DNA from: FEN-1297 sp963834015
Lineage (GTDB): Bacteria > Bacteroidota > Ignavibacteria > Ignavibacteriales > Ignavibacteriaceae
DNA length: 64,000 nt
Direction of reading: 5' to 3'
NCBI GenBank assembly: GCA_963834015.1
Contig: CAWIAG010000004.1
Coordinates: 124,001-188,000, forward strand
The notes beneath the pieces were generated by a model. It ran no database searches. It was not told the DNA's origin and saw only the letters and a list, made by a program, of their open reading frames with translations. Each line of letters begins with the position of its first letter. The stretch's first letter is position 1. Below, piece after piece: positions 1 to 9,646 of this stretch. The translations under genes and the position numbers were made by a program.

Positions 1-1874
1 TTTAAATTAGACGGATATTCTTTTGAAAAATAAACTTTTTGAGTGGCTTTCTGAAAATCATTATCGTTAGCAAAGTAAATATTTTCAAACTTTTGCGGGT
101 TCCTGTCAGCCAGCGGGAACCAGCTGCTTTGAATTTGTACCATTATCCTATGACCTTTTTTAAATGTATGAAACACATCCTGGAGCTGAAAGCTTATATT
201 AGTAATTTTATTTGGAATAAAAGGTTCCGGAATGGAAAAACTGTTTCTGTATTTTCCGCGCATTATATCGCCTCTTACCATCATCTCAAATCCTCCCGAT
301 TTCCCATTGTCCTGATTAGATGGAACACCATTTGCAGAATCCGGAAACACATCAATTAATTTTACAACCCAATCTGCATCTGTACCAGAAGTAGAAACAT
401 AAAGATTAGCTTCAATTGGTCCTGCGAGAGTTATCTCATTGCCTAATGAGCCTGTTTCGTATACAAGTACATCATTTCTTTGTGATGCGAAACGCTGATC
501 TTCGTCCATATATTCTTTGGTCATGTGCTGGGTTAGTTGCTGTGTGTAAGGCACTGGTTGGGCCGGGTCGCTGATATATTCATCATAAAGCTCTTTATTT
601 TCCGTTGGTCTATTAAAAGAGAGTGATTTACCGCTGCTTAAATATAGATTCCCTTGCTTTACATTGTATGGCGGCCACTGATTATATTGTTTCCATTCAT
701 TAGAACCTGTTTCAAATACATACACCTCATGCGGATTAAAGCTGCCCTTACCTTTTAAATAATAATTGAAGAATGGTAATTCTATTTTATCCTGATAATA
801 CTTACTTGTTTTGCTTCCGAAATAAATATTACCCAGGCTGTCTCCGTTTGTTCTTTCCCAGCCGCCGTGGTACCACGGGCCCATAACTAAAGTATTATCC
901 CGATCTTTGTTCTTTTTTTCAATTGACTTATAAGTATTAAGTGCCCCATACAAATCCTCTGCGTCAAACCAGCCCCCGACAACCATTACAGCCGGCTTTA
1001 TATTATTGAAATTAGGTAAAGAATTGCGCTCCTGCCAGAAGGAATCATAATCGGGATGAGCCATCATTGAATCCCAAAACGGAATTTTATGCCGAAAATA
1101 TTTTTCAGTTGTATTCTTAAACGAACCCATTTTGAGGAAGAAATCATAACCATCCGGATTTTCTGTTGTAAATACGGGTTTAGGCCAATGATCAGTTCGC
1201 CCTTGTCTTGCAATTCCAAAAGCGTTATAAAACCAGAAAGCATGGGGGAGCCAGAAAGCGCCGTTCCGGTGAAAATCGTCATCAATAAACCAATCTGCAA
1301 TCGGCGCTTGCGGTGAAGCTGCTTTTAATGCAGGATGTGCATCAATAGTTCCCATTGCCGCATAAAAACCCGGGTAAGATATCCCGTAAATTCCTGCCTT
1401 GCCGTTATTATGCGCAACATGTTTTATAAGCCAATCAATAGTATCGTAAGCGTCTGATGATTCATCAATATCTTTATTGCTTTTTTTATTCTGAATATAG
1501 GGACGTTCCTCAATAAATGTTCCTTCAGACATAAACTGTCCCCTTACATCCTGATAAACAAAAATGTAACCTTCTTCTTTAAATAATGTAGAGGGGCCAA
1601 GATCCGGCCTGTATTTATTTTTACCATACGGAGCTGCGCTGTAAGGCGTACGGTTAAGCAGAATTGGGTAATCAATAGATGTATCACGCGGTGAATAAAC
1701 TGCTGTATATAATTTAACGCCGTCTCTCATTGGAATCATGTATTCTTGCTTAGTGTAATGTTGCGTCACGTATAGTGAATCGGAATCCCGGTTTTTAACA
1801 ATGCAGCCGGATAAATTTAAAATTAAAATAAATGATAATAAAATATATTTCTGTTTTAATAATTTATTTTTCAT
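1..1874 (-). CDS. CocE/NonD-family (S15) hydrolase lipoprotein, 3' end outside window
   Basis: This gene starts at the ATG at 1874 and runs off the left edge, so 624 codons are visible without the C-terminus. The N-terminus is a lipoprotein signal with a lipobox LSGC at residues 21-24. The body matches the CocE/X-Pro dipeptidyl-peptidase S15 group: the nucleophile motif GISYPGF (Ser about 166), an acid region around WFDAEDLYG and the histidine region GPWYHGGW, followed by a jelly-roll-like C-terminal region (e.g. GPIEANLYVSTSGTDADW). Members hydrolyse acyl or peptide bonds (cocaine esterase, glutaryl-7-ACA acylase, alpha-amino-acid esterases), so the substrate cannot be named. The lipid anchor suggests the periplasm or outer membrane. 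It appears monocistronic and is separated from transketolase by about 270 bases. Confidence 0.85.
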   Translation of the reverse strand, partial: MKNKLLKQKYILLSFILILNLSGCIVKNRDSDSLYVTQHYTKQEYMIPMRDGVKLYTAVYSPRDTSIDYPILLNRTPYSAAPYGKNKYRPDLGPSTLFKEEGYIFVYQDVRGQFMSEGTFIEERPYIQNKKSNKDIDESSDAYDTIDWLIKHVAHNNGKAGIYGISYPGFYAAMGTIDAHPALKAASPQAPIADWFIDDDFHRNGAFWLPHAFWFYNAFGIARQGRTDHWPKPVFTTENPDGYDFFLKMGSFKNTTEKYFRHKIPFWDSMMAHPDYDSFWQERNSLPNFNNIKPAVMVVGGWFDAEDLYGALNTYKSIEKKNKDRDNTLVMGPWYHGGWERTNGDSLGNIYFGSKTSKYYQDKIELPFFNYYLKGKGSFNPHEVYVFETGSNEWKQYNQWPPYNVKQGNLYLSSGKSLSFNRPTENKELYDEYISDPAQPVPYTQQLTQHMTKEYMDEDQRFASQRNDVLVYETGSLGNEITLAGPIEANLYVSTSGTDADWVVKLIDVFPDSANGVPSNQDNGKSGGFEMMVRGDIMRGKYRNSFSIPEPFIPNKITNISFQLQDVFHTFKKGHRIMVQIQSSWFPLADRNPQKFENIYFANDNDFQKATQKVYFSKEYPSNL

Positions 1875-2096
1875 ATCCGAATTCCATTTATCTTTTTAAA
1901 TATCAGATATTTAGTGTAGGAAAACTTTAAATGGTAAGTTTTAATATTATAAAAAGTATTGTATTAAAAATAAGAAAAGTAAGATCAAAAAAAACAGTTG
2001 TTATTAGATGATTCTGAAAGTATATCTAAGAATTCCAATTAAGATGTTATGATGAGGGTTAAAAAATGGCAATTATATTATGATAATTATTTAAAA

Positions 2097-2134
2097 TGCC
2101 TGTTGGAGTACGATTAATTTTCAACCAACAGGCA
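2097..2134 (-). terminator. Intrinsic terminator of tkt
   Basis: A perfect 10-bp inverted repeat, TGCCTGTTGG / CCAACAGGCA, lies 13 bases past the transketolase stop. In the direction of tkt transcription it is followed by TTTTAA. The rest of 1875-2146 holds no gene that I can see. Confidence 0.7.
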
Positions 2135-2146
2135 ATAGATTAAATC

Positions 2147-4159
2147 TTATAAATTTTTGAGAACTTTCTTTGCAGTTTCAACAATTTTTTCAACTGTAAA
2201 ACCAAATTTTTCCATTAATATTCCAATCGGAGCGGATGCGCCGAAGGTTTCAATACTAATAGATTCTCCTGAATTTCCCGTATATTTTTCCCATCCCTGC
2301 TTAATACCGAGTTCTATGGAAACTCTGGCTTTAACAGATGGCGGTAAAACGGAATCTTTATATTCATTTGACTGATGTTCAAATAATTCCCAGCTTGGAA
2401 AACTTACTACTCTTACTTTTATACCTTCTGATTCAAGTATGCCGGCTGCCTTCAACGTTATACCTACTTCAGATCCGGAGGCGATCAATATTAGTTCCGG
2501 GGTTCCATTGCTGTCCTTTAGAGTATATGCACCCTTTAATAAATTTTTAGCAGTAGGAAATTTATCCTGATCAAGGGTTTGTAAATTTTGCCGGCTTAAG
2601 ATTAAAGCAACGGGGCTGCTTTTGTGCTCAATAGCTGCCTGCCAGGCAAATGAAGTTTCATTTGCATCAGCCGGGCGAATTATAACTGCTCCGGGAATCG
2701 CACGTAATGATGCTATATGTTCTATAGGTTGATGGGTCGGGCCATCCTCGCCTAAGCCAATACTATCATGAGTAAATACATAAATTGGCCGGATCTTAGA
2801 AAGAGATGCAAGACGGATTACCGGGCGCATATAATCTGAAAAAACTAAAAACGTACCGCCATAAGGAATAATTCCTCCATAAGTTGCCATGCCGTTTAAA
2901 ATACTACCCATACCATGTTCACGTATACCAAAGTGAAAATTTCTGCCATCTCTGTTTTCCGCAGAAAAATTCTTGTATTCTTTTAAATAGGTATTGTTTG
3001 AGGGTTCAAGATCTGCAGAACCGCCGATTAGTGAAGGAAGCGATGATGCAATTGAATTCAGTACTTTCCCGCTGGCTGCCCTGGTTGCAAGTCCTTTTCC
3101 ATCGTCTTTAAATACAGGAAGTTTTGATTTCCATTCATCGCCCAGGTCACCGTTCATCATATCAATAAATAGCTTTGACTCTTCCGGGTATTTTTCACGG
3201 TATTTTATAAAAAGCAGGTTCCAGTTATTTTCTTCTTCTTTTCCTTTTGCAGCAATTGTCTTAAAATATTTGGAAACTTCAACAGGAATCAGAAAGTCTG
3301 GTTCTTCAGGCCAGCCTAAATTCCTCTTTGTAAGTTTTACTTCCTCTGCACCTAACGGTGATCCATGAGCGCCTGAAGTATCCTGTTTGTGGGGGCTTCC
3401 ATATCCGATGTGAGTTTTTGTAATGATAATGGAGGGTTTGTCTTTTATTGATTGTGCATTTTTTACCGAAGTTTCAACTGCGTTGAGATCATTCACATCC
3501 TCTACATGCTGAATATGCCAGCCATAAGCTTCAAATCTCTTGCCTATATCTTCGGAAAAAGCTAAAGAAGTAGAACCGTCAATAGTGATACCATTATTAT
3601 CATAAAAGAAAATTATTTTACCAAGCTTTAAATGGCCGGCTAACGATGCCGCTTCGTGAGAGACACCTTCCATTAAATCGCCGTCGCTGCAGATACCGTA
3701 AATATAGTGATCAAGTACTTTTATATCATCCTTGTTGAATTTTGCCGCAAGATATTCCTCGGCTATCGCCATTCCAACCGCATTTCCGAACCCTTGACCT
3801 AAAGGGCCTGTAGTTGTTTCTACACCGGGTGTATGTCCAAATTCAGGATGTCCGGGTGTCATGCTTCCCCACTGGCGGAATAATTTTAATTGTTCCAGTG
3901 GAATATCGTACCCGCAAAGATGTAAAGTCGAGTAAAGCAGCATGCTTCCATGCCCGGCTGACAAAATAAATCTGTCTCTATTTAACCATTTTGGGTTTAC
4001 CGGGTTATGTCTCATAAATTTAGTGTACAAAGTATAAGCAATCGGTGCACAACCCATAGGCATTCCGGGATGTCCAGCGTTTGCTTTTTGAACACCGTCA
4101 ACGGATAAAAATCTTATTGTATTTATCGAAAGCTGGTCTATATTATTTTCTGATGACAT
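2147..4159 (-). CDS. tkt: Transketolase
   Basis: This is a full-length thiamine-diphosphate transketolase of 670 residues. It transfers two-carbon ketol units in the non-oxidative pentose phosphate pathway. Visible hallmarks are the N-terminal KANAGHPGMPMG, the ThDP/metal-binding GDGDLMEG-like stretch (SDGDLMEGVSHEA), TGPLGQGFGNAVG, and the pyrimidine-domain segments HDSIGLGEDGPTHQPIEH and REHGMGSILNG. An upstream in-frame TTG would add four residues. The ATG at 4159 (MSSENN) is preferred because it is the first ATG and the family normally starts about ten residues before the LSINTIRFL-like helix. It is transcribed alone, divergent from the M1 peptidase, and ends in a clear hairpin terminator. 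Confidence 0.96.
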   Translation of the reverse strand: MSSENNIDQLSINTIRFLSVDGVQKANAGHPGMPMGCAPIAYTLYTKFMRHNPVNPKWLNRDRFILSAGHGSMLLYSTLHLCGYDIPLEQLKLFRQWGSMTPGHPEFGHTPGVETTTGPLGQGFGNAVGMAIAEEYLAAKFNKDDIKVLDHYIYGICSDGDLMEGVSHEAASLAGHLKLGKIIFFYDNNGITIDGSTSLAFSEDIGKRFEAYGWHIQHVEDVNDLNAVETSVKNAQSIKDKPSIIITKTHIGYGSPHKQDTSGAHGSPLGAEEVKLTKRNLGWPEEPDFLIPVEVSKYFKTIAAKGKEEENNWNLLFIKYREKYPEESKLFIDMMNGDLGDEWKSKLPVFKDDGKGLATRAASGKVLNSIASSLPSLIGGSADLEPSNNTYLKEYKNFSAENRDGRNFHFGIREHGMGSILNGMATYGGIIPYGGTFLVFSDYMRPVIRLASLSKIRPIYVFTHDSIGLGEDGPTHQPIEHIASLRAIPGAVIIRPADANETSFAWQAAIEHKSSPVALILSRQNLQTLDQDKFPTAKNLLKGAYTLKDSNGTPELILIASGSEVGITLKAAGILESEGIKVRVVSFPSWELFEHQSNEYKDSVLPPSVKARVSIELGIKQGWEKYTGNSGESISIETFGASAPIGILMEKFGFTVEKIVETAKKVLKNL

Positions 4160-4405
4160 AATAATTCTCAATTTTAAATATGAAATTGTTACTTTATTAA
4201 TACAAATATAATCAAAAGTACCAATGCAAATATAAATAAGTGTATTTAATACACAAATTAAGAATTGATAATTTGATTTTGTAATTGCGTATTGCCTGAT
4301 TTTTTTTGATATTATTTGGAAAATAATAAAATATTATCACTTTTCGGTCCATTTTGGTAAAACCTAAAGGTTATTTTATAAGTATAAAATATTAATGAAA
4401 ATTTT

Positions 4406-6439
4406 ATGAAATTTGATAAAAAGAACCGGGTCTTAAGTTATTTATTTTTTGCTTTTTATTTCATTTTATCGAACAGCAGTATCATATTCCCGCAAAAAAT
4501 ATTTAATCTACCTTTAAGTAATAGAATTGCAAGTTATGATATGACAGTAAAACTTAATCCGGTTAAAAAAACTGTAACTGGTATGGAAACCCTATACTGG
4601 AAAAACACTTCTCCGGATAAAATAAGTGAATTGAGGTTTCACCTTTATTTAAATGCTTTTAAAAATACAAATTCAACTTTCATCCGTGAATTAAGCATGC
4701 AGCTCAGAGGTGATGAGATGGATGAAAGCTCCGATTTAAAATGGGGATGGATTGATGTGCTTTCGATGAAAATTAAGGACGGAGAGGACTTAACCCGCAA
4801 GATAAAATTTATACAACCTGATGATAATAATAAAGACGATCAAACCGTAATAAGTGTTCCTCTTCAAAATACGGTATTACCCGGGCAAACTATTACTCTT
4901 CAAATTATTTTCGAATCCAAACTTCCAAAAGTTTTTGCCAGGAGCGGATTTAGCGATGATTTTTATCTGGTCGGGCAGTGGTTCCCTAAAATAGGTGTTT
5001 ATGAAAAAGCAGGTGACAGGTATTCGGTAAATGGTCAATGGAATTGCCATCAGTATCATGCGGACTCAGAATTTTTTGCGGACTTCGGTGTTTATAATGT
5101 TAATATAACTATTCCTGAAAATTATAAAGCAGGCGCCGTTGGCATTCTTCAAAATGAAAAACACAACGGTGATGGTACTAAAACATTAACATTTCATGCT
5201 GAAGATGTAATTGACTTTGCCTGGACAGCGTCACCCCGTTATAAAATCGCAGAGGCTAACTGGAATAATGTTAAAATTAAAGTCCTTTTGCAGCCGGAGC
5301 ATTATTCTCAAGCAGACAGGCATATAAATTCCGTTAAATATGCGCTTGAATATTTTGATAAATATATTGGAAAATACCCTTATCCTAATCTCACTATAGT
5401 CGATCCGCCGCTGCGTGCATCAGGTGCAGCCGGTATGGAATATCCGACATTTTTTACAGCGGGCTGTTATTGGGGCATGCCTTCCGGTATAAAATTTACC
5501 GAGATTGTTGTCGTTCATGAATTCGGGCATAATTATTTTCAGGGTATGCTGGCTACAAATGAATTTGAAGAAGCCTGGATGGATGAAGGTTTCAACACTT
5601 ATTACGAAACCCGAATTATGGATAATTATTATGGGAAGCATACTTCCTATGTGAATCTTTTCGGAATTCGCATCGGTGATGGGGAGGCTATAAGAGAAGA
5701 TTACACCGGGATGTCCAATCCTAAAATTGCACCGGTTTTTTTGAATTCCTGGGAGTATGTGAACGGAGGATATGGGTCAATTACATATTCAAAAACCGAT
5801 ACATGGATGTATACGCTGGAAGGCCTTCTTGGACAAAAAGTTATGGATGAAATTATGCAGACTTATTTTAATAGATGGCAATTCAAGCATCCCTGCGCTA
5901 AAGATTTCATAGCAATTGTAAATGAAATAGTTCGCAAAGAATATGGAAATAAATACGGTGAAAATATGAATTGGTTTTTTGATGAAGTCTTGTACGGGAC
6001 GGATATATGTGATTATAAACTTGAAAATATTACCGTTGAAAAGGTTGAGCCTCCAAAAGGAGCATATGATAGCTCATCTGTAAAGAAATATTTTAAAAAT
6101 AAAGACGGACAAAATGAGAAGTATTTATACAATTCAAACATTTTAATATCCAGGCTTGGAGAAGTAATTATGCCGGTGGAAATTCTGGTACATTTTGATA
6201 ACGGACAAGAAGTTCTTGAGACATGGGACGGTAGAGACAGAACATATAATTTAATTTATAATAAACCTGCAAAAGTAGTCTGGGCTAAAGTGGACCCATA
6301 TAATAAAATATCGATGGATGTTAACAAAATAAATAACAGCTACACTACGGAACCGGAAAGTATGGTAGTGAACAAATATTTTGCAAAGTTTCTTTTTTGG
6401 GTCGAAAACATTATGCTCGCTATGGGTTCTCTTTTTTAA
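4406..6439 (+). CDS. Secreted M1-family (gluzincin) metallopeptidase
   Basis: This 677-residue protein has an N-terminal hydrophobic signal segment (residues about 10-28). An aminopeptidase-N-like beta domain follows, then a thermolysin-like catalytic domain. The zinc motif HEFGH is at 371-375 with the third ligand Glu at about 394 (WMDEGFN). The exopeptidase loop equivalent to GAMEN reads AGMEYPT (about 342-348). The family cleaves N-terminal residues from peptides. The signal peptide points to export, so it probably scavenges extracytoplasmic peptides. The C-terminal 150 residues are a beta-rich region without a sorting signal I recognise. The next gene starts 19 bases downstream on the same strand, which suggests co-transcription. 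Confidence 0.9.
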   Translation: MKFDKKNRVLSYLFFAFYFILSNSSIIFPQKIFNLPLSNRIASYDMTVKLNPVKKTVTGMETLYWKNTSPDKISELRFHLYLNAFKNTNSTFIRELSMQLRGDEMDESSDLKWGWIDVLSMKIKDGEDLTRKIKFIQPDDNNKDDQTVISVPLQNTVLPGQTITLQIIFESKLPKVFARSGFSDDFYLVGQWFPKIGVYEKAGDRYSVNGQWNCHQYHADSEFFADFGVYNVNITIPENYKAGAVGILQNEKHNGDGTKTLTFHAEDVIDFAWTASPRYKIAEANWNNVKIKVLLQPEHYSQADRHINSVKYALEYFDKYIGKYPYPNLTIVDPPLRASGAAGMEYPTFFTAGCYWGMPSGIKFTEIVVVHEFGHNYFQGMLATNEFEEAWMDEGFNTYYETRIMDNYYGKHTSYVNLFGIRIGDGEAIREDYTGMSNPKIAPVFLNSWEYVNGGYGSITYSKTDTWMYTLEGLLGQKVMDEIMQTYFNRWQFKHPCAKDFIAIVNEIVRKEYGNKYGENMNWFFDEVLYGTDICDYKLENITVEKVEPPKGAYDSSSVKKYFKNKDGQNEKYLYNSNILISRLGEVIMPVEILVHFDNGQEVLETWDGRDRTYNLIYNKPAKVVWAKVDPYNKISMDVNKINNSYTTEPESMVVNKYFAKFLFWVENIMLAMGSLF

Positions 6440-6458
6440 CAAAAACTGCAATTAAAAC

Positions 6459-7412
6459 ATGAATATACTCAAATTTTATTTTTCGGGATTAAAAGCAGCC
6501 GTCGGAACAATAAAAATGGCAACACTTATATATGCCTTAATGTTTTTAATGGCGCTTATTATTGCAATCCCTTTCCATAACGCCCTTTCAAGTCAGATCG
6601 GAAATACAATGGCGCTGCATGCAATGTTAAGGCATTTTAATTATACAATTTATTCTGATTTTATGAACTCATCGGGGAAATTTCTAAATGGTTTTATATT
6701 ATCGGCACTTTGGATGGGGATATTCTATTTTTTGTTCACGGTCTTTTTTAAGGGCGGCATTTTAAATATCATAAATGAAAATAGTCAGAAATATTCAATT
6801 GTAAACTTTTTAACCGGGTGCGGAAAATATTTCTTCAGATTTTTCCGACTCGCGATTTACTTATTAGTTACTCAGTTTTTAATAGTTCTAATTATATTTT
6901 TCCCACTGAGTAAAATTCTTTCAGCCAATTATCAAACTACTCAAAATGAAGCGTCGCTTTTTTTTATTTTTCTTTCCGGTATAAGTATTTTCACTTTAAT
7001 TTTTATACTGATTTTAATAATTGGGGACTATACTAAAATAATTTTGTTTCGCAATGATTCAAGGAAAGTAGTAAGAACTTTCGGTAAATCAATCCGGTTA
7101 GTATTCAGCCATTTGTTTGGAACATATACCCTGTATCTTCTTATACTCTCTGTATTCATTATACTTTTTATATTTTATTTTTTGGTTGATAATGTTATTG
7201 TAATGAGTTCAGCTTTAACTATCCTGGTAATGTTTCTTCTTCAGCAGGCATTTATTTGGCTGCGTGTTCTTATAAAAATCTGGTTTTTATCGAGTGAAAA
7301 TTTTTATTACAAATATTTAACCGAAACTGAAGTTGCGGATTTACCCGAAGAGAAAATCCAGTATAATTTGTCAGAGGGTAGAAATGAAGATGAAAATGGC
7401 TATCCTGGGTAA
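6459..7412 (+). CDS. Polytopic membrane protein of unknown function
   Basis: This 317-residue protein is strongly hydrophobic, with about six predicted membrane spans (for example residues 20-40, 85-105, 130-155, 168-192, 220-245 and 250-275) and a short acidic, soluble C-terminal tail. I recognise no catalytic motif. The general look (amphipathic N-terminus, interface helices, six spans) resembles DUF975/YciC-like membrane proteins, but that is only an impression. It lies 19 bases after the M1 peptidase, so the two probably form an operon. The link could be functional or only positional. Confidence 0.75.
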   Translation: MNILKFYFSGLKAAVGTIKMATLIYALMFLMALIIAIPFHNALSSQIGNTMALHAMLRHFNYTIYSDFMNSSGKFLNGFILSALWMGIFYFLFTVFFKGGILNIINENSQKYSIVNFLTGCGKYFFRFFRLAIYLLVTQFLIVLIIFFPLSKILSANYQTTQNEASLFFIFLSGISIFTLIFILILIIGDYTKIILFRNDSRKVVRTFGKSIRLVFSHLFGTYTLYLLILSVFIILFIFYFLVDNVIVMSSALTILVMFLLQQAFIWLRVLIKIWFLSSENFYYKYLTETEVADLPEEKIQYNLSEGRNEDENGYPG

Positions 7413-7458
7413 AGCTAACAATAGATAAGATATCCCAAAGTTTTTCTAACTAAAGAAT

Positions 7459-9390
7459 TTACAATTTATAAATATGTGCGTTTTTCTGTTCCGGTCCTAT
7501 ACTACCTTTAGACGGTGCTGATTTATCTCCCATATAGGGACCGGCCGCCTGTGAATTTTTTGATATTGTCTGTTCGATTTTCATTTTTTCGCGAACCTTT
7601 TGAAATTTCTGAAGTGCCGCCTGCTGTTTTAATATTTCTTCATGTAAGCGTTTTTTCATCGATACTAATTTGGAAATAGTTCCTTTATGTTCTTCATGCT
7701 CAATCTTGATCGAACCAATTGACGCCTGGAGCTGTGCAAGCTCTTTCATTGACGAGTTAATTTTTTCACGGTAAGTAATAACTTTTTCTTCATACTCGCG
7801 TAACTCATCGTCCAGCTTAAGTTTTCTGGCACCGGCCTTGCTGAAACTGTCGCTGGTCATTCTTAATAATTCCTGAATTCCCTTTTCAAGGGATGATCTC
7901 TTCTTCATCAATAGTTCCATTTCCATACGCATATCGTCATTGTAATTCTTTCTTTCTACTGCATCTTCATCAACTTTTTGAAGATCTGTTTGAAGCCCCT
8001 CTTTTTGATCCATTAATATATTAATCTGTTTTTCGAATGATTCTATTTCAACCTGTCTTGCATTTAGTATTTTTTCACTTTCTTCAAGCGCTGATATTTT
8101 TTCAAACAGTACTATGTCCCTTTCGTCAATATCTTTTTCTTTCTTCAATATTATTTGTTCAAGAATGTTCCTTTTTTTGGTTACTTCGGACAGTTCCTTG
8201 TTAAATTTTTGAAACATTTCAGTAAAACGAATTTCAAGCTGTGCATTACCCTGTTCTATCTCTTTCTTTCTTTTTTCGAGCAGCGGGACAATTTCTCTTA
8301 ATTTGGCGGACTGTTCAGTAAACCGGTCGGATGCATTTTTTTCTTCAGTAAATTTTTGATGAAGTTCTGTCTTTAATATTTCATATCGTTTTATTTCGTT
8401 TTTTAGTTCACCATATTTTTTTTCCATATTCAAAAGATCAAGGTTTATCTTGGATAATTTGTTGGCTTTTATCGAAAGAGATTGGTTTATAGCATAAATT
8501 TCTTTTTCTTTAAAACTGGCTTCCTCTGAAAGTTTCCGATAATTATTTTCTGCTTCCTCCAACAGAATATGCTTTTCCGTCAATTCCTTATCAAATTCTT
8601 TTAATTCTCTTGCAAACTCGCTTTTTGATTTTTCTTCTTCGGTCAATTCGTCTATTCTCTTTGAAAGCTTATTTTCCTTTTCCTGCAATACAGATACATT
8701 TTCCTTTGCTTTTGTATATTCTTTTACGATTGCATTTAACTTTTCGGTATATGTTAAAAGTTCTTTCTTCTTTAATTCAATTTCTTCAGATAATGCAGAT
8801 TGCTTTTCTTCAATTGAAGTGATTTTTTGCCCGGTTTTCTCAACTTTTTTATCTAGTAACAACTGTTTTTCCAAAAGGCTTTGCTTTTGTTCTTCAATAC
8901 TGTTGATTTCCTGGTTAGCCTGATTAAAATTATTTAATAAATCTGCTTCTTCTTCGTCCAATTCTGATATTTTTTGTTTAGCTTCAACAATATAATTATT
9001 TGCACTTAAGTCAGTTGTATTCTTATTAGCGATACTCTCTAATTTTGCGTTTTTTTCCTTAAGTGCAGATTCCAATTCTTGAATTTGATTTGTGTAGGAT
9101 AGAACATTATTCTGTAATTGATCTCTCATTTCTTTCAGGCTTGAAATTTTTTGATCTAGTTCAATCATTTGATTTCTTTTTTGCTTTTCCTGTAAGTCAA
9201 GAGCGTCAATTTCTTTGGTAATACTATTTTTTCGATCGTTTAGAATACTGATTTCAGATCTTAATTTTTTTAGAATTTTTTCAAGATTTTGAGCTGTTTC
9301 TTCTTTCTCATATACACGCTGAATTTTTGTTTTAAGTTCATCGTTTTCCTGTCTTAACTCTTCAAGTTCTTTAGAATTGAAAAATTTCAT
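7459..9390 (-). CDS. Long coiled-coil protein
   Basis: This 643-residue protein consists almost entirely of heptad-type, Glu/Lys-rich sequence from residue 5 to about 600, ending in a short Pro/Gly/Ser-rich tail (about 608-643). There is no signal peptide, membrane span or ATP-binding motif, which argues against an SMC or MukB head. It probably acts as a cytoplasmic structural or scaffolding filament, similar in composition to bacterial crescentin- or FilP-like proteins. That comparison rests on composition, not homology. It faces the M1/membrane-protein pair tail to tail. The 256 bases upstream lead directly to the distal end of the CRISPR array. Confidence 0.75.
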   Translation of the reverse strand: MKFFNSKELEELRQENDELKTKIQRVYEKEETAQNLEKILKKLRSEISILNDRKNSITKEIDALDLQEKQKRNQMIELDQKISSLKEMRDQLQNNVLSYTNQIQELESALKEKNAKLESIANKNTTDLSANNYIVEAKQKISELDEEEADLLNNFNQANQEINSIEEQKQSLLEKQLLLDKKVEKTGQKITSIEEKQSALSEEIELKKKELLTYTEKLNAIVKEYTKAKENVSVLQEKENKLSKRIDELTEEEKSKSEFARELKEFDKELTEKHILLEEAENNYRKLSEEASFKEKEIYAINQSLSIKANKLSKINLDLLNMEKKYGELKNEIKRYEILKTELHQKFTEEKNASDRFTEQSAKLREIVPLLEKRKKEIEQGNAQLEIRFTEMFQKFNKELSEVTKKRNILEQIILKKEKDIDERDIVLFEKISALEESEKILNARQVEIESFEKQINILMDQKEGLQTDLQKVDEDAVERKNYNDDMRMEMELLMKKRSSLEKGIQELLRMTSDSFSKAGARKLKLDDELREYEEKVITYREKINSSMKELAQLQASIGSIKIEHEEHKGTISKLVSMKKRLHEEILKQQAALQKFQKVREKMKIEQTISKNSQAAGPYMGDKSAPSKGSIGPEQKNAHIYKL

Positions 9391-9551
9391 TTATAACTCC
9401 AATACTATTAAAAGTATTCATTAAACAGCCTAATTATAAGATTGAAGCGGTAGTTTAGGCTTAAGTTTTATTTTGATATATCAGAACTTAATTATTAGTC
9501 AAGTAATTAGCAATCATTTTTATCTTTAATAAAGTGGTAAATTGGTTAATA

Positions 9552-9572
9552 TGCAGGACAGGATGCCATCCT
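9552..9572. repeat. Left copy of a palindromic 21-bp element flanking the CRISPR-Cas locus
   Basis: The core GCAGGACAGGATGCCATCCT contains the 13-bp palindrome AGGATG-C-CATCCT. The same sequence, in the same orientation and with one changed central base, occurs at 28733-28753 on the other side of the CRISPR-Cas locus. It may be a dispersed intergenic repeat or a boundary mark of an acquired segment. Confidence 0.6.
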
Positions 9573-9586
9573 AACCTTGAATTGCC

Positions 9587-9616
9587 TGTTTTATTTCTAA
9601 GTAGGTCGATTACGAC
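9587..9616 (-). repeat. Degenerate distal CRISPR repeat
   Basis: Ungapped alignment to the array repeat gives about 20 of 30 matching bases, concentrated in the right half (GTAGGTCGATTACGAC against GTAGTTCGATTAAGAC). A 30-base spacer-like stretch separates it from the first full repeat at 9647. It is best read as a decayed repeat at the old, leader-distal end of the array. Confidence 0.55.
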
Positions 9617-9646
9617 GCGAAGCGCTAAGCGCATTCATTAAAATAA

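Noticed and set aside
39..1316. Open frames at 39-359 (+), 1089-1316 (+) and 1064-1300 (-) as separate genes.
   Set aside because: They are shadows of the minus-strand CocE-type hydrolase, which runs off the left edge and is open through the whole region.
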